Assembly (NCBI GenBank): GCA_963965975.1
Contig: OZ014424.1
Coordinates: 186,001-250,000 of the forward strand
Source: Xestospongia bergquistia
Lineage: Eukaryota > Porifera > Demospongiae > Haplosclerida > Petrosiidae
Direction: 5' to 3'
Length of the DNA: 64,000 nt
Of the stretch, positions 13,056 through 24,341 are shown piece by piece. A program made the position numbers and the translations under genes. Under the pieces are notes generated by a model that searched no databases, was not told the DNA's origin, and worked only from the letters and a program-made list of their open reading frames with translations. Position 1 is the stretch's first letter; each line of letters starts with the position of its first letter.

Positions 13056-13388
13056 ATGACAGAGCAGGTGATATATACTTGGTCTGGTCGTGACTGGACA
13101 TACAAGATGATGAGGTCATACCAACTGCCACGTATAAAGAATCTGAGCGCTCCTTTACCGATTGCTCAATCGAATAAAAGTAATGGTGCGATGGCTACTA
13201 ACGGGGTTTACCCTCCTCCTGCCTCTCCCTCTAATATCCTGTTTATCAGTCACGGCTGTTCACCGTTTGTTGTCTTTACCCGTTGCTATAGCAACATATC
13301 ATACTGTCGTACTTACGCTACTTTCCTTATTATAATATTCTGTGGTTTTATTTTTTTAGTTTTTGTCCTTGTCTGTTTCTTGCAATAA
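13056..13388 (+). CDS. Possible small membrane protein, 110 aa
   Basis: An open frame starting 85 bp from, and head-to-head with, paralogue 1. The N-terminal part is polar (MTEQVIYTWSGRDWTY) and the last 25 or so residues are strongly hydrophobic, so a tail anchor is possible. I recognise no family. The same upstream segment was duplicated beside paralogue 2 (16743 onward) but has a 4-bp deletion there, which argues against strong constraint. It may be 5' flank or promoter sequence rather than a gene. Confidence 0.25.
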   Translation: MTEQVIYTWSGRDWTYKMMRSYQLPRIKNLSAPLPIAQSNKSNGAMATNGVYPPPASPSNILFISHGCSPFVVFTRCYSNISYCRTYATFLIIIFCGFIFLVFVLVCFLQ

Positions 13389-13569
13389 ACTAGACTCATA
13401 AATCGTATCATGAATATATAGGAATACATATTTAATTTAGCTGTGACCCAGATGATCAATAAAATATTAATTAACATGCATCAAATTAACATTGAACTTT
13501 ATTATAAAAAAATAGTTAAAATTCAGTAATAGAAAAGCACACACATATTTAAGTAGTAGATCAGTATTG

Positions 13570-16500
13570 TCAGTTGGTCTGATCACTTTGAATGCTAGTG
13601 TTTTGTCGGTATATATCAAGACGTTCAATTACTTGTTTCATTATTGGACGACTACTGGGATCTTCTTTAATACAAGAGACTATTAAATCATGAAGAGATG
13701 GAGATCTTGAACGAACTTGTTGTAACATTTCTTGGAAAATAGGAAGGTCTGCTGGAAAACAACAAGTCATAACTTCACAGAGGAGAACACCATAGCTAAA
13801 GACATCCATCTTAGTTGTCTGAGCTTTCTGGACCTTAACTAGACTTGGTACAGACTCAGGAGCACCATATACTAGAGCACCTGCACCACGTGTCTTTGCT
13901 TTGCGAGCTTTATTAGCAGAACCAAAGTCAGAGATCTTAGTCTTCCATTTATTAGGATCTTTAGATTCTAGGAGGACATTGGCACTACTCACGTCACGAT
14001 GTATAATAGGATCAGGTAGACAATGTAAGTAGTTTAGACCTACTGCTACATCACGTATTATAGTCAACATGACAGGTTCACAGGATGGATCAGGGATGAG
14101 TTGTTTGGTCTCATAAGCATTACATAATGATGTATCCATAATCTCAGTAATAATCATAGGATTACCAGATGGATCATCTAATACAGCACCAATAAACTGG
14201 AGGAGATTAGGATGACGTAACTGAGCCATTGTATTGATCTCACGATGTAATAACTGGAGAGTATCTTCATTAATGATAAGTTCATGCATCTGCTTCACAG
14301 CTACTCTCTGTTCTCTAAAGATACCAATCCATATAGCACCCCAAGCTCCTTTACCTAACTTCTCTTTAGTAAGAGTGACCTCTTCATGACTCACTTTCCA
14401 TGAACTGTAGTCAAGTTGTTCTTTTAATCTCATATTTTCCACTGTTAGACAATCTACCCGATGTTGTAATTCTGACTCAGATTGATCTTTCTCTCTTTGG
14501 AGTTGAGTATATGAGGCTTGAAGATCAGTGACCTCTCTTTGAAGATGTTGTTTTTCTTTGTCAAGTTGTTGTATCTGTATCTCAAAGCTATGTTTCTGAA
14601 TCTTCAGATTTTTTTTTCCTTTTTTTAGTGACTTTTTTTCAAATTGAAGACTATCAATTAAAGTCTGAAGTTGTACATTTTTTTCTTGTAGCTTCGTCTT
14701 TTCATTTTCAAACTCCCTCTCTTGTTTTGTTAACTCTACACTATAAATCTCATTACAACCATCACATATATTTGTATTATTATAATTTTCATTCATGCAA
14801 TAATAACACGTCCAGTGTTGTGCTCCAACTTTAGACGTTAAATATAGTGAACCTTTACATGTTGTAGATGGTCTTGGTGAGATTTTATATAGTGCAGGTG
14901 TAGATGGCCTTGGTAATGAGGTTACAGTATGATGTCCACTAGGATACTGAATGCCGGGTTCCATAAGACTGCTTGCACTATGACTCCTTTGTTGCACATG
15001 AAATCGATTATTTGTTGATTGAGGAGGTGATGAGTCTACTGTACCATAGGCCTGTATATCCAAAAGACTGTCAATACTGTGACCTTTAAGTAATCCATGA
15101 TGTGTTGATTGAGATGATGAGTTAAACTGAAGTGAGATTCCTTTCGTGGCTTCTTGAACTACTTCATCTATATCAACATTAACATATTTCCTAATAGTAG
15201 GCTCTTTATTTTGTTTGAGTGTTAAGTTGTCTCGACTATTAAGAGGATAGTTGCAAGTATTTGAAAGCTGGTTACCATAGTGACTATCATATTGGTTACT
15301 GTAGCGACTATCATATTGGCTACCATATTGGTTGGTAGGCTGGTTATATTGACCGTCATACTGGTAAGTAGCATACCGGTTGCTAGGATATTGACTAGAA
15401 GGTTGGGTTGAATAATAAGCTGAATCACTCATAGAACTGCCAACACTAAGACCCTTTTGAAGTAATGGTACTCTACCTTGTCTTGATAGAGGTGGTGATG
15501 TTCGTTCATTATAAGGGCTGTCTTCCATACCAATTTTAAACATAGGAGATGATTCTGATTGTTTAAATGGTTGATATAAGTTACGTGTAAAGGAGGTTTG
15601 ACCCCAAGATGAGCCCGACGAGCCTGATGAACCAGAACTGTCAGAGTGGCGGCGTAACATTGAAGCAGTAAAAGGCGTCTTTTCAAAACTACTTTCTCTT
15701 TCTGGTAGTTGCACGGTATTAGGATATGATCCACTCTTAGTTCGTTTTGGGAGGATGACCTCTCTATATAAAGGACTATTATTAGATGGGTATGAAGATT
15801 CTCTTCCTCTCATCATAGATTGTAACTGACTTTGCGTCATAATAGGAGGTGGTAACTCAAATGAAGAGGACGGGCTATCATCTAACTGAAGTCCTAATAT
15901 ATCGTAATTTTTACTAGATGGTGTTAAAGTTCTTTGTTCACTGATTTGAGAGTGATCACTTGATACTACATGACCACTCATGATAAAATCCAAACATGGC
16001 TGTTTCATAGGTGGACCTAATTTTCTTGCTAACATGACATGTCTGAATTCAGTAGGAACACGAGACCATTTAGAGACATGATCTAATAAAAATAGTATAA
16101 TTTTTAGATCTTCATGAAGTATAACAATATCAGCAACAATTGAATAAAGATCTTGCTGAGAAAGCTTATGGAGAATAAGATCAGATGATCCTTGTAATCT
16201 GAAGTATCCCATGAGATTGAGAAATTCTTCTGCCACTTTCAGCTTACGTTGGACTTGAAACACGTAATAGGAAGTACTAACCTGGGAGAAAATAAATGTA
16301 CTTATATTTATCAATACAATAGTCACTTACTTTCACACGTTTGAGTTCAGGTCTATTTGGTGCTAACAATAAATTGATAGGATAACGTAACAAGGCCTTT
16401 AATCCTTGTTGCCAGTTCTTGACTTCAGGAATAGCATCATTAAGAGATATTTGGTTACAGAGAGGTAGCAATGTAGTGAAGACTTTAGGCTGACCATATC

Positions 16501-16657
16501 GTGAATCAAAGGTCACATTCTGAACAAATAATTCCGCTAAATCAAATACTTTTTTAGGTATTTCTAAATTAGTGGATTGAAGTTCATTGGATTGAAGAAC
16601 AGAGATAGAATCTTTTACAGCAGTTAAGATAGTTTCTCTGTTAGGATGATAATCCAT
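13570..16657 (-). CDS. PUB domain - zinc finger - coiled coil - TKL-type protein kinase (paralogue 2)
   Basis: Exons 16331-16657 and 13570-16281 with a 49-bp intron give 1,012 residues. Order: N-terminal PUB-like domain (to about residue 190; YPINLLLAPNRPELKRVK, STSYYV, LNLMGY), a long Ser/Gln/Tyr-rich linker, one RanBP2/NZF-type finger (WTCYYC...CDGC), a coiled coil of about 130 residues rich in E, K, Q and L, then a complete kinase domain. The kinase has GKGAWGAIW (P-loop), VAVKQM (catalytic Lys), IIHRDVSSANVLL (HRD loop), ISDFGSAN, YGAPES and a C-lobe ending in SSRPIMKQVIERL. HRDVSSAN and the C-lobe place it among tyrosine-kinase-like (TKL) serine/threonine kinases. All catalytic residues are present. 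A role in ubiquitin-linked signalling is inferred from the PUB and zinc-finger parts. Confidence 0.85.
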
Positions 16658-16742
16658 GATGACTACTATTGAATTTAAAAGAGTTCAAAGTACTTGTATA
16701 AAACTAAAAGAAAGTTTATATAAGATCATTTATAGACATCAT

Positions 16743-16936
16743 ATGACAGAGCAGGTGATATATACTTGCTCTGGTCGTGACTGGACAAGATGATGAGATC
16801 ATACCAACTGCCACGTATAGCTATTGTTGAGGGTTTCTCTACGAGACTAGGTTTCTAATTGCTTAATCGAAAGTAATAGCCACTATGGCGTGAGGGGCAC
16901 TATCCTGTACTCTCCCCCTATGATGCTAATATCCTG
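16743..16936 (+). pseudogene. Duplicated flank matching 13056 onward, frame broken
   Basis: Starts ATGACAGAGCAGGTGATATA like the copy at 13056, but loses four bases after GACTGGACA and then drifts. Its position head-to-head with paralogue 2 shows that the tandem duplication included this promoter-side sequence. Confidence 0.5.
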
Positions 16937-16978
16937 TTTCAGAGGATAAGGAGGGGCTGGCTATGCATGACATGGGAG

Positions 16979-17047
16979 AGTATACGGAAAACATTTCCCA
17001 TTACATTTCTGTACAAATTTTAGAACGTTTCCGTATAACTCCGTATT
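16979..17047 (+). repeat. 69-bp element with inverted ends, copy 2 (upstream of GAS8)
   Basis: Begins AGTATACGGA and ends TCCGTATT. It contains AGAACGTTTCCGT at the same place as copy 1. It ends 69 bp before the GAS8 start codon. Confidence 0.6.
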
Positions 17048-17115
17048 CCTAGACCAGGTTGTTATGGTAACTAATACACAAGTAGCGAGCATTGCACTTA
17101 CTATAGAACTCGAAA

Positions 17116-19330
17116 ATGGTAAGAAGATTTGATAAGATATTGTTTATATATTCTCTAATAGCCTAAAGGAAAAGGAAAAGGAAAAGGGAAAGGAAAAGGG
17201 AAAGGGAAGGGAAAAGGGAAAGGAAAAGCTAAGGCTACTGCTATCATTGATGGCATCTCAACAGAAGATATGACTAAAGAACAGGTATTGTCTATAGTAT
17301 ATTATTGTATTAATGTAATACTATTTATTGTACTACCTTTAATATTGATATAGCTTGAGGAACATTGTGTGAGATTACGAGATGAAGTAGATCGTGAGAG
17401 AGATGAGCGCAACTTCTTCCAACTTGAAAGAGACAAAGTCAGCAATATGATCTGTTAATATTAACTTATTCACATCACATTAGGTGAATACATTCTGGGA
17501 TATCACTAAGAGACAGTTAGAAGAGGCTCAAGCAACAATCAGAAACAAAGAGAGAGAAATTGAAGATGCTGAAGAGAGACATCAAGTGGAAATTAAAGTG
17601 AGTAAATAGAGTTAACCCCTTTTATTATTATCATTATTAATTGCAGGTATACAAGCAAAAAGTGAAGCATTTATTGTACGAACATCAAAACAATATTACT
17701 GAATTAAAGAGAGATGGTCAGTAATTCATTTATCTTCTATCCATCCATCTATCCATTATAGGTAGCGTGGCTGTGACATTGGAACAAAGCAAGCACAGAG
17801 AGCAAGAATCTGAACTACAGACAGAGAAAAGATCTTTAAAAGTAGAACTCAAAGAGCTGGAACTTGCTCACCAAGAAACAGTGAAGGCTTTAAAGAAAGT
17901 AAGCAGTTACTTGCTATATATCTCCTATTGGTTGTTATTAGGAACATGATCAAGCTATTACTGTGATGAAAGAACAGTTTGAGCAAAGATCTTCAGATTT
18001 GGAAGCTAAATATGATCGTAAAATGTCAGCTTTGAGGGATGAACTAGAACTGCGTAGAAAAACAGAAGTTCATGAAGTGGAAGAAGTAATCCGTCTGTTG
18101 GCCTCGTCTGTTCAATTTATTCTCTCTCTCTTAAATAGCGTAAAAATGCTCAGATCAATCAACTAATGAAGAATCATGAGAAAGCATTCAGTGATATTAA
18201 GAACTATTACAATGATATTACATTAAACAATCTTGCTCTCATCAATTCCCTTAAAGTAAGTAACAGAGGGTCCCAGTTAATGTCATACACAGAATAGGAA
18301 CAAGTAGAGACAATGAAGAAAGATCAAGAAAGATTGGAGAAACAGCTTTCAGAGACACAAGCAGAGAAGAGAAGACTGCAGGAACCATTACAGAAGGTCA
18401 CAGATATCCTAACAGTCTTAAGAAATAAAGTTCAATATTTTATTGTATAGGCACGAGAAGAGTTGCTTGAATTACAGAAGAAATTGTCAAGTTATGAGCG
18501 TGACAAAGTCTCTCTTCAAGCAAGTTCATAAAGCGTCTAGTGTACTAATATTATATCTCATATTCTATTATAGAATGCTAAGGCTCAATTAAAAGTCCAA
18601 GGATCTGAACTGAAGAGTCTACGTTGGGAGCATGAAGTGTTAGGACAGAGATTTACACAGGTATACTGGATAAAGAACTGTTGTTGTCTCCATTAATTCT
18701 CTATTAAGGTGTGTGTTTAGATACATTATTTTTATGCTGTGTTTTAGATTCAAAAAGAACGGGATGAACTATACAGTCGTTTTGTATCAGCCATTCATGA
18801 AGTGCAACAAAAAAGTGGATTCAAAAATTTACTTCTTGAAAAGAAGCTCACAGCACTAGCAGATACTTTAGAAAAGAAGGTAAAGATAACTAATTATTAA
18901 TGTATTTAATATATTATTACAGGAGGCTCAATTGAATGAGGTGCTAGCTGCTTCCAATCTTGATCCATCAGCATTGACTATGGTGACTAGAAAACTTGAG
19001 GTACAAGGTTTCACACAGCATCCTCAAAACATACTCTTTTTCTCTCCCTCTTCCTATTTCTCAGGATGTCTTGGACTCCAAAAATGGTGCTATTCGTGAC
19101 CTACAATATGAACTAGCTCGAGTTTGCAAGGTACATTTACAAATTTAAGACACTATTATTGTTAATATTATTATGTAAAGGCTCATAATGATCTTATCAA
19201 AACCTATGAAGCTAAACTCTCAAGTTTTGGAGTCCCTGTTGAAGAGTTGGGTTTCAAGCCTCTGCAAAGTACAGTGGCTGGTCAAACTTTGGGCCAAGGA
19301 CCAGCTGGTCTGGTAGCATCACCTTCATAA
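17116..19330 (+). CDS. GAS8: GAS8 / dynein regulatory complex subunit 4
   Basis: Multi-exon gene. Exon 1 contributes only ATG (17116-17118, then GTAAG); exon 2 continues P-K-(GK)n from a purine tract at 17164-17228. The stop is TAA 19328-19330. DRC4 is a coiled-coil part of the nexin-dynein regulatory complex of motile cilia and flagella. Visible matches: [97 protein letters not shown], and [12 protein letters not shown] at the C-terminus, in vertebrate order. In a sponge this would serve choanocyte and larval cilia. The inverted repeat begins about 45 bp after the stop. Confidence 0.96.
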
Positions 19331-19374
19331 GAGAACATCCCTGTAATATATTGTTAATGACTGTGGAGTGTATT

Positions 19375-21030
19375 TTGTTATTAAAATGCTAAGTATTATT
19401 ATTAATTCCATTTCATATTAAAGTGTGGTTTTCTTTGCAGGCTACTTAGACATTTTCCTCTTAAACCTTAAATTTGCATGGATGGGCCAGCCTAACATTT
19501 TATATTCACATTTTAAGACCGACCAGTTCTATTGACATTTCGTCCAAGTAATTTAAATAGATTTTTTAAAACAAAAATATATAAATAGATTATGAAAAGA
19601 AAAACAAAAAAAAACCCTTGTGTGTTGCCCAAACGATTCCTACTCGCTCACCCACTCAGGCTTCCACTTAGGCTCCAGGATTCCCTGCTATTGCTAGCTG
19701 GGACCGCCACCTGGCTTGGTAACCCTCGTCTTCGCGAGGTAATCCTGGCTGGAGCGTCGCCCTAACTTAAAACCAGCCGTACGGGATTCCAGCTCTTAGG
19801 GAATTTCGCATTCAGGAACCGGGAACCACAAATACACCAGCCTCATCTCGTTTAAAGGGAGACTACCAGCCCTATCCTAGTCGGCCTTTCGGATACTCCG
19901 TAGAGTATGCTGGTAACCATCTCAGAGGTCTGATGCATTGCAGAACGCTGGCCCACAACACACTGGCACTCATGACTGTTTCAGTTTCTTTTTATATGTA
20001 CGTCAGATTTTCTCTTCATGCTCTTGTGGGGCGCGTCGATCAGCGCTATGAATCTCATTAACGGCTGTTATGACTCGATGGAGTAAGAATGAACTAAAAC
20101 TATATTTTAAAGGTCAGGAATAAAACTAGTCTTATTTAAACAAACTAGAACAATACTAATCCTATTAATTTTTTATCATTCTTATATTAAGCCACTCACA
20201 ATTCAAATTACATGTTTACACTATATCAAATGCTAAGCTATTACATTCAAAATAGTTTAAAAAGGACACATTTTAAACATCATCTAACTTCTACTTTTTT
20301 TATGAAGTTAGTTATATAGGTCCTTGTTAAGTAATGTTATTATTACTGCTCAAAAATATTGCGTTTCATATTTAAAAATCTTTATATAATGTCCTTTGTT
20401 CTACTAATAAATGTACATGTAAATTAATGAACCTGTTTAGTTTTTTTAAAGACTTTAACATCATTTCTGAACGCAAACAATTACTCTACTTAACAAGGAC
20501 CTATATAGCTAACTTCATAAAAAATTTGAAGTGATTTCGCTACCTATCATCTTAAGCCATTTTTAGCTCAATACCAATGGACCAAAAGGTTAAAAATTGA
20601 GAATTTAGTTCATTTCACCAAATCAGTTAAAATTTTTTGTGGAGTTAGCTACAGAGGTTCTTGTTAAGTGACATTAGTATTACTGCTCTAAAATGTTGTG
20701 TTTCATATTTAAAAATATTTATATAATGTCCTTTGTTCTACTAGTAAATGTACATGGAAATTAATGGATCTTTTTAGTTTTTTTTTTTACAGACTTTAAC
20801 AACAGTTCTGAACACAAACAATTACTTTACTTAACAAGGACCTATATAGCTAACTTCATAAAAAATTTGAAGTGATTTTGCTGCCTCTCATCTTAGGCTA
20901 TTTTTAGCTTAATACCATGGACCAAACGTTAAAAATTGAGAATTTGGTCAACATCACCAAATTACTTGAAAAGTTTTGTGGAGTTAGCTATATAGGTCCT
21001 TGTTAAGTGACAATAGTATTACTGCTCTAA
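19375..21030 (-). repeat. Dispersed repeat, copy A, with TIR-bounded 340-bp sub-units
   Basis: Matches 61000-62330 in the opposite orientation. It contains the 344-bp conserved core (19620-19963), an AT-rich segment to about 20300, then tandem units of about 340 bp starting at 20301, 20640 and 20981 (the last truncated). The unit 20301-20519 is bounded by 33-bp inverted repeats with one mismatch, TATGAAGTTAG...TTGTTAAGTA, like a small non-autonomous DNA transposon with TA ends. No transposase is seen. Confidence 0.8.
19620..19963 (-). ncRNA. Candidate small structured RNA, core of repeat copy A
   Basis: GC-rich 344-bp block, identical to 61475-61818 except for one base. On the minus strand a TATAAAAA box (19989-19996) lies 26 bp upstream. 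The ends GTGTGTTG and CAACACAC are complementary, and the coding-strand T9 tract (A9 at 19606-19614) follows 5 bp after. This looks like an RNA polymerase III gene with an external promoter, or a SINE-like element. No known RNA was matched. Confidence 0.35.
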
Positions 21031-21046
21031 TATGTTACCAAAATGT

Positions 21047-21258
21047 TACTACATACACAAATGTACCTTTACTGTATACACAAATGTACCTTTACTGCAT
21101 ACACAAATGTACCTTTACTGTATACACAAATGTACCTTTACTGTATACACAAATGTACCTTTACTGCATACACAAATGTACCTTTACTGTATACACAAAT
21201 GTACCTTTACTGTATACACAAATGTACCTTTACTGTATACACAAATGTACCTTTACTG
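21047..21258 (+). repeat. 23-bp minisatellite
   Basis: About nine tandem copies of a 23-bp unit (TATACACAAATGTACCTTTA plus CTG). Because 23 is not a multiple of three, the same peptide pattern appears in all three frames, so the overlapping open frames are not genes. Confidence 0.95.
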
Positions 21259-21380
21259 TACCAATATAATATACTGGCTGATCCAAAAATACCTTCTACA
21301 ATGTTGCAGCAAAACAAGTATAAAAATAATGTTAAAAAAACTAATACAGCAATAAATATGATGCAATAATTACTCAATTG

Positions 21381-24057
21381 TCATAAAACAAACTCTTGAA
21401 TTTCAAGATGTACTATATTATCTTCAAGTATGGAGTCTCTATTGTTGGGCACAGAGTTTCTATCTTCAGATACAGAGTCCCCACACCTCAGATTGTTCAA
21501 AATTAGTGATGGATGTACATATCTTTGCATTGGGAGAAAGCAACTTTCATTAATTCATCAAACCTAATTTGCTTACTGATCAACTTTTCCACCATAAAGA
21601 TCTCGCAATGATCTACCCTCTTTTGTTAATGGTCCTGAGAAAACAAACTTCCTAACTTCATCAGCAGTAGCACTTTCCTCCTTATACAAAAAAACATCAA
21701 AAAGTAAATTGCTATGTATAGAATGGAGTAATTTTAAAATGTTTTAAAGTTCATTCCTAAATAACTTTACCTTTGATGAATTTTCATAAATTTTGATAAT
21801 CAGAGAAGTGAACAAGTTGAGGACAGCATATATGAATAACACTACAAAGATATAGATGAAAATTTGACCAAATACATAGACTCCAATATCATATGTGTTG
21901 TCAAAGGAACGAAGCATTGGATAGATCTCATCACCATTACTTAGAACAAATAAACTTTGTAATGTTTTAGAAAAATCACTGAACTAGAAAATAAATGAGA
22001 TATATTTTTGTAACATTAAAGTATCCATTCATCTATTCATCCATTCATTTATCTGATTATGCATCTATCTACATATCCATTCATCCATTTATTTATCCAT
22101 TCTTATGTACTAACCCTCTCATTATAAGGAGCAAATATCACTGAACCATAAATAGCAAAGGAGATAAACAAAATGAAAGTGCATAACATAAATTTGACCA
22201 CCTCAGGGAATGCAAGTCTCATAGTACGAGTCAATACCTATATCAATGAATATTATTATAAACACTAATTACATATATACATTAAATGACTTAAACATCA
22301 ATGAATATCATTATAAAACACTACTTATATACATTAAGTGATTTGACTAATATATCGTAAGATGGTAGCAGTATTGACTAAAACAGCTGTACCCAATACA
22401 ATACGTATACTGGCTGATCCAAAAATAACCTATTAAACAAGACAAACCAGTTAAACCTGTTTTATAATTAGCTTACATTGAACTCTAACAGTATCTTATA
22501 CAGTGAACCAAAAATTAGAAAACCATCACTAATAAAAATTAACAAAAGCCAGATAGAAAAGAGAGGACGACAATTCCACCAGGAGAATGTTTGATTAAGT
22601 TTGGTGTGATAAAACTTCCTCATTGCCTGTAAAAATACTAAAAGTGTTTTATGAGGAGATAGTCACATACTCTCCCCAAATAGTATGCTCTGCAATATTT
22701 GATGATAACAAATACTGCCGACACAAAACACAGAATGATAACTGTAACATCAATGATAATAGTGGATATAGTTAGAGCAATTTCTCCAGCTATAGTGAAA
22801 AATTGGTCATTTTTCTTTTATCTTTAGTTTGTATACCTTCATTTTGATTTGACATGACATTGCATTTTGTTTTTTTCTCATCAACATCTAGTGAATGCTT
22901 GATAATACCATGATGTTCCAAGTTTGAATATTTGATCTAAAGACATCACATGATTGTCACATAATAGTCACATGATTTAATAAGAATAACGCACTGTGAT
23001 AGTAAAGAGAAAGCATTCAATCTTTTTACGGACAATACGAATGTTATTGAGGTATAAAAGGAGAGTCATATCTATAAATCTGAAAAAAATAGTGATATTT
23101 TAAAGATGTAGAAATACTTGTCAATAGCAAAGCCTGCTGTAGTTGTTCAGTAACAGAGTTATTACTGTCAGCCATCAAATTAAACGTTACTATAACAAGT
23201 GATCATGAAAATAGTAAGAATGCAATATAATACCTGCGATAATGGTGTCATCTAGAACAGCAGTATAGTTGGATGGTTCTAGATATACTTCTTTATATTG
23301 CCTCAGTAAAACTTGTACTGGTAGTATATCTCCACTACTATCTAACATATAACTATATCCACCTAATGTTAAGTTAGGTAGCTGGTAATACTAGGAAAGA
23401 AAGAAAAGAAGTGGAAGATTATCATGACACAATTCTTCTTACTCTTTCAACTGCATATGTGATCTCATTTAGTAAGTTTTGTTGAGTATAAAGCGAATTA
23501 TTCTTGTAAAATAGTTGGTTGAACAAACTGCGAGCCTCAACGAAAAACACTGATCTGTTACTTGGCAATGAATATATAAATAATGACACCTAAATAATGA
23601 CGTCTTCCATTGATAATATGTCTTTTAATATAAATACATACTTGCAAAAGAATGAGAACAGTCTTAATAATTTGCAGTATAAATTTGTATGGTACAACTC
23701 TTTTCACTTTCCATCTTGAAATAGGGTCACAAATATGATAATAAAGTGCTTCCTTCAAATTTATTTCATTGTTAATAAGGTCCTTTATATCGACCTTTGG
23801 TATAATACTCATCAAGCGAGTTAATCTATTATGATAATTTGGGTTAGGATGATCTTGATCAATCTCTTCTCTAAAAGTGTAATACAATATTTTGCAGCAG
23901 TCTTATAACATATACACATTAATAGTTATGTATATGGTCTATTGCACCATTGCAATATAACTTACCTGGGTTCATCTTCATTTTCTTCATCAATATGTTG
24001 AGCTCTTACTAGCTGTGGTGATCTTCTTTCATGAAGGATATCTTGCAACTGCGCCAT
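21381..24057 (-). CDS. Mucolipin-type TRP channel (TRPML), paralogue A
   Basis: Many exons on the minus strand. Start ATG 24055-24057 (MAQLQDILHERR); probable stop 21381-21383 in a last exon 21381-21532. TRPML channels are six-transmembrane cation channels of late endosomes and lysosomes gated by PI(3,5)P2. Family marks: LYYHICDPISRWKVKRVVPYK leading into TM1, a luminal loop with YYQLPNLTLGGYSYM and VLLRQYK, a PISRW-type basic N-terminal region, and a pore segment SLFVLSNGDEIYPML followed by a hydrophobic last helix and LNLFTSLI. The pore keeps two acidic residues (D-E) after NG, as in vertebrate NGDD. The short cytosolic tail FVFSGPLTKEG is shared with paralogue B. The exact last exon is uncertain. 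Confidence 0.88.
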
Positions 24058-24341
24058 AAGAACCGACGCCCAGTTGTCATATGAATAAACTTTATTTAGT
24101 GTTAATTAATGCAAAAAATGTTTTAATTAGAAATAAGGAGCATCAGATTTCAATCCACCCACCTGTTAATATATTCATCATTAACTAAATAGACATCATG
24201 TAATATAATAATAGTGACAATATTTTTGAATAAAACTGATTGTGTTAAAAAGAGATGTAATAATTTGTGATTTCATTAACTTAATGTTTTAATCTAAATC
24301 GCTAATAGATTGCTTGCGTCGTCTGGTTCTTCTAGAGAGGA

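Noticed and set aside
21000-21369. Three overlapping open frames with similar repeated peptides
   Set aside because: Explained by the 23-bp minisatellite; unit length not divisible by three produces the same pattern in each frame.
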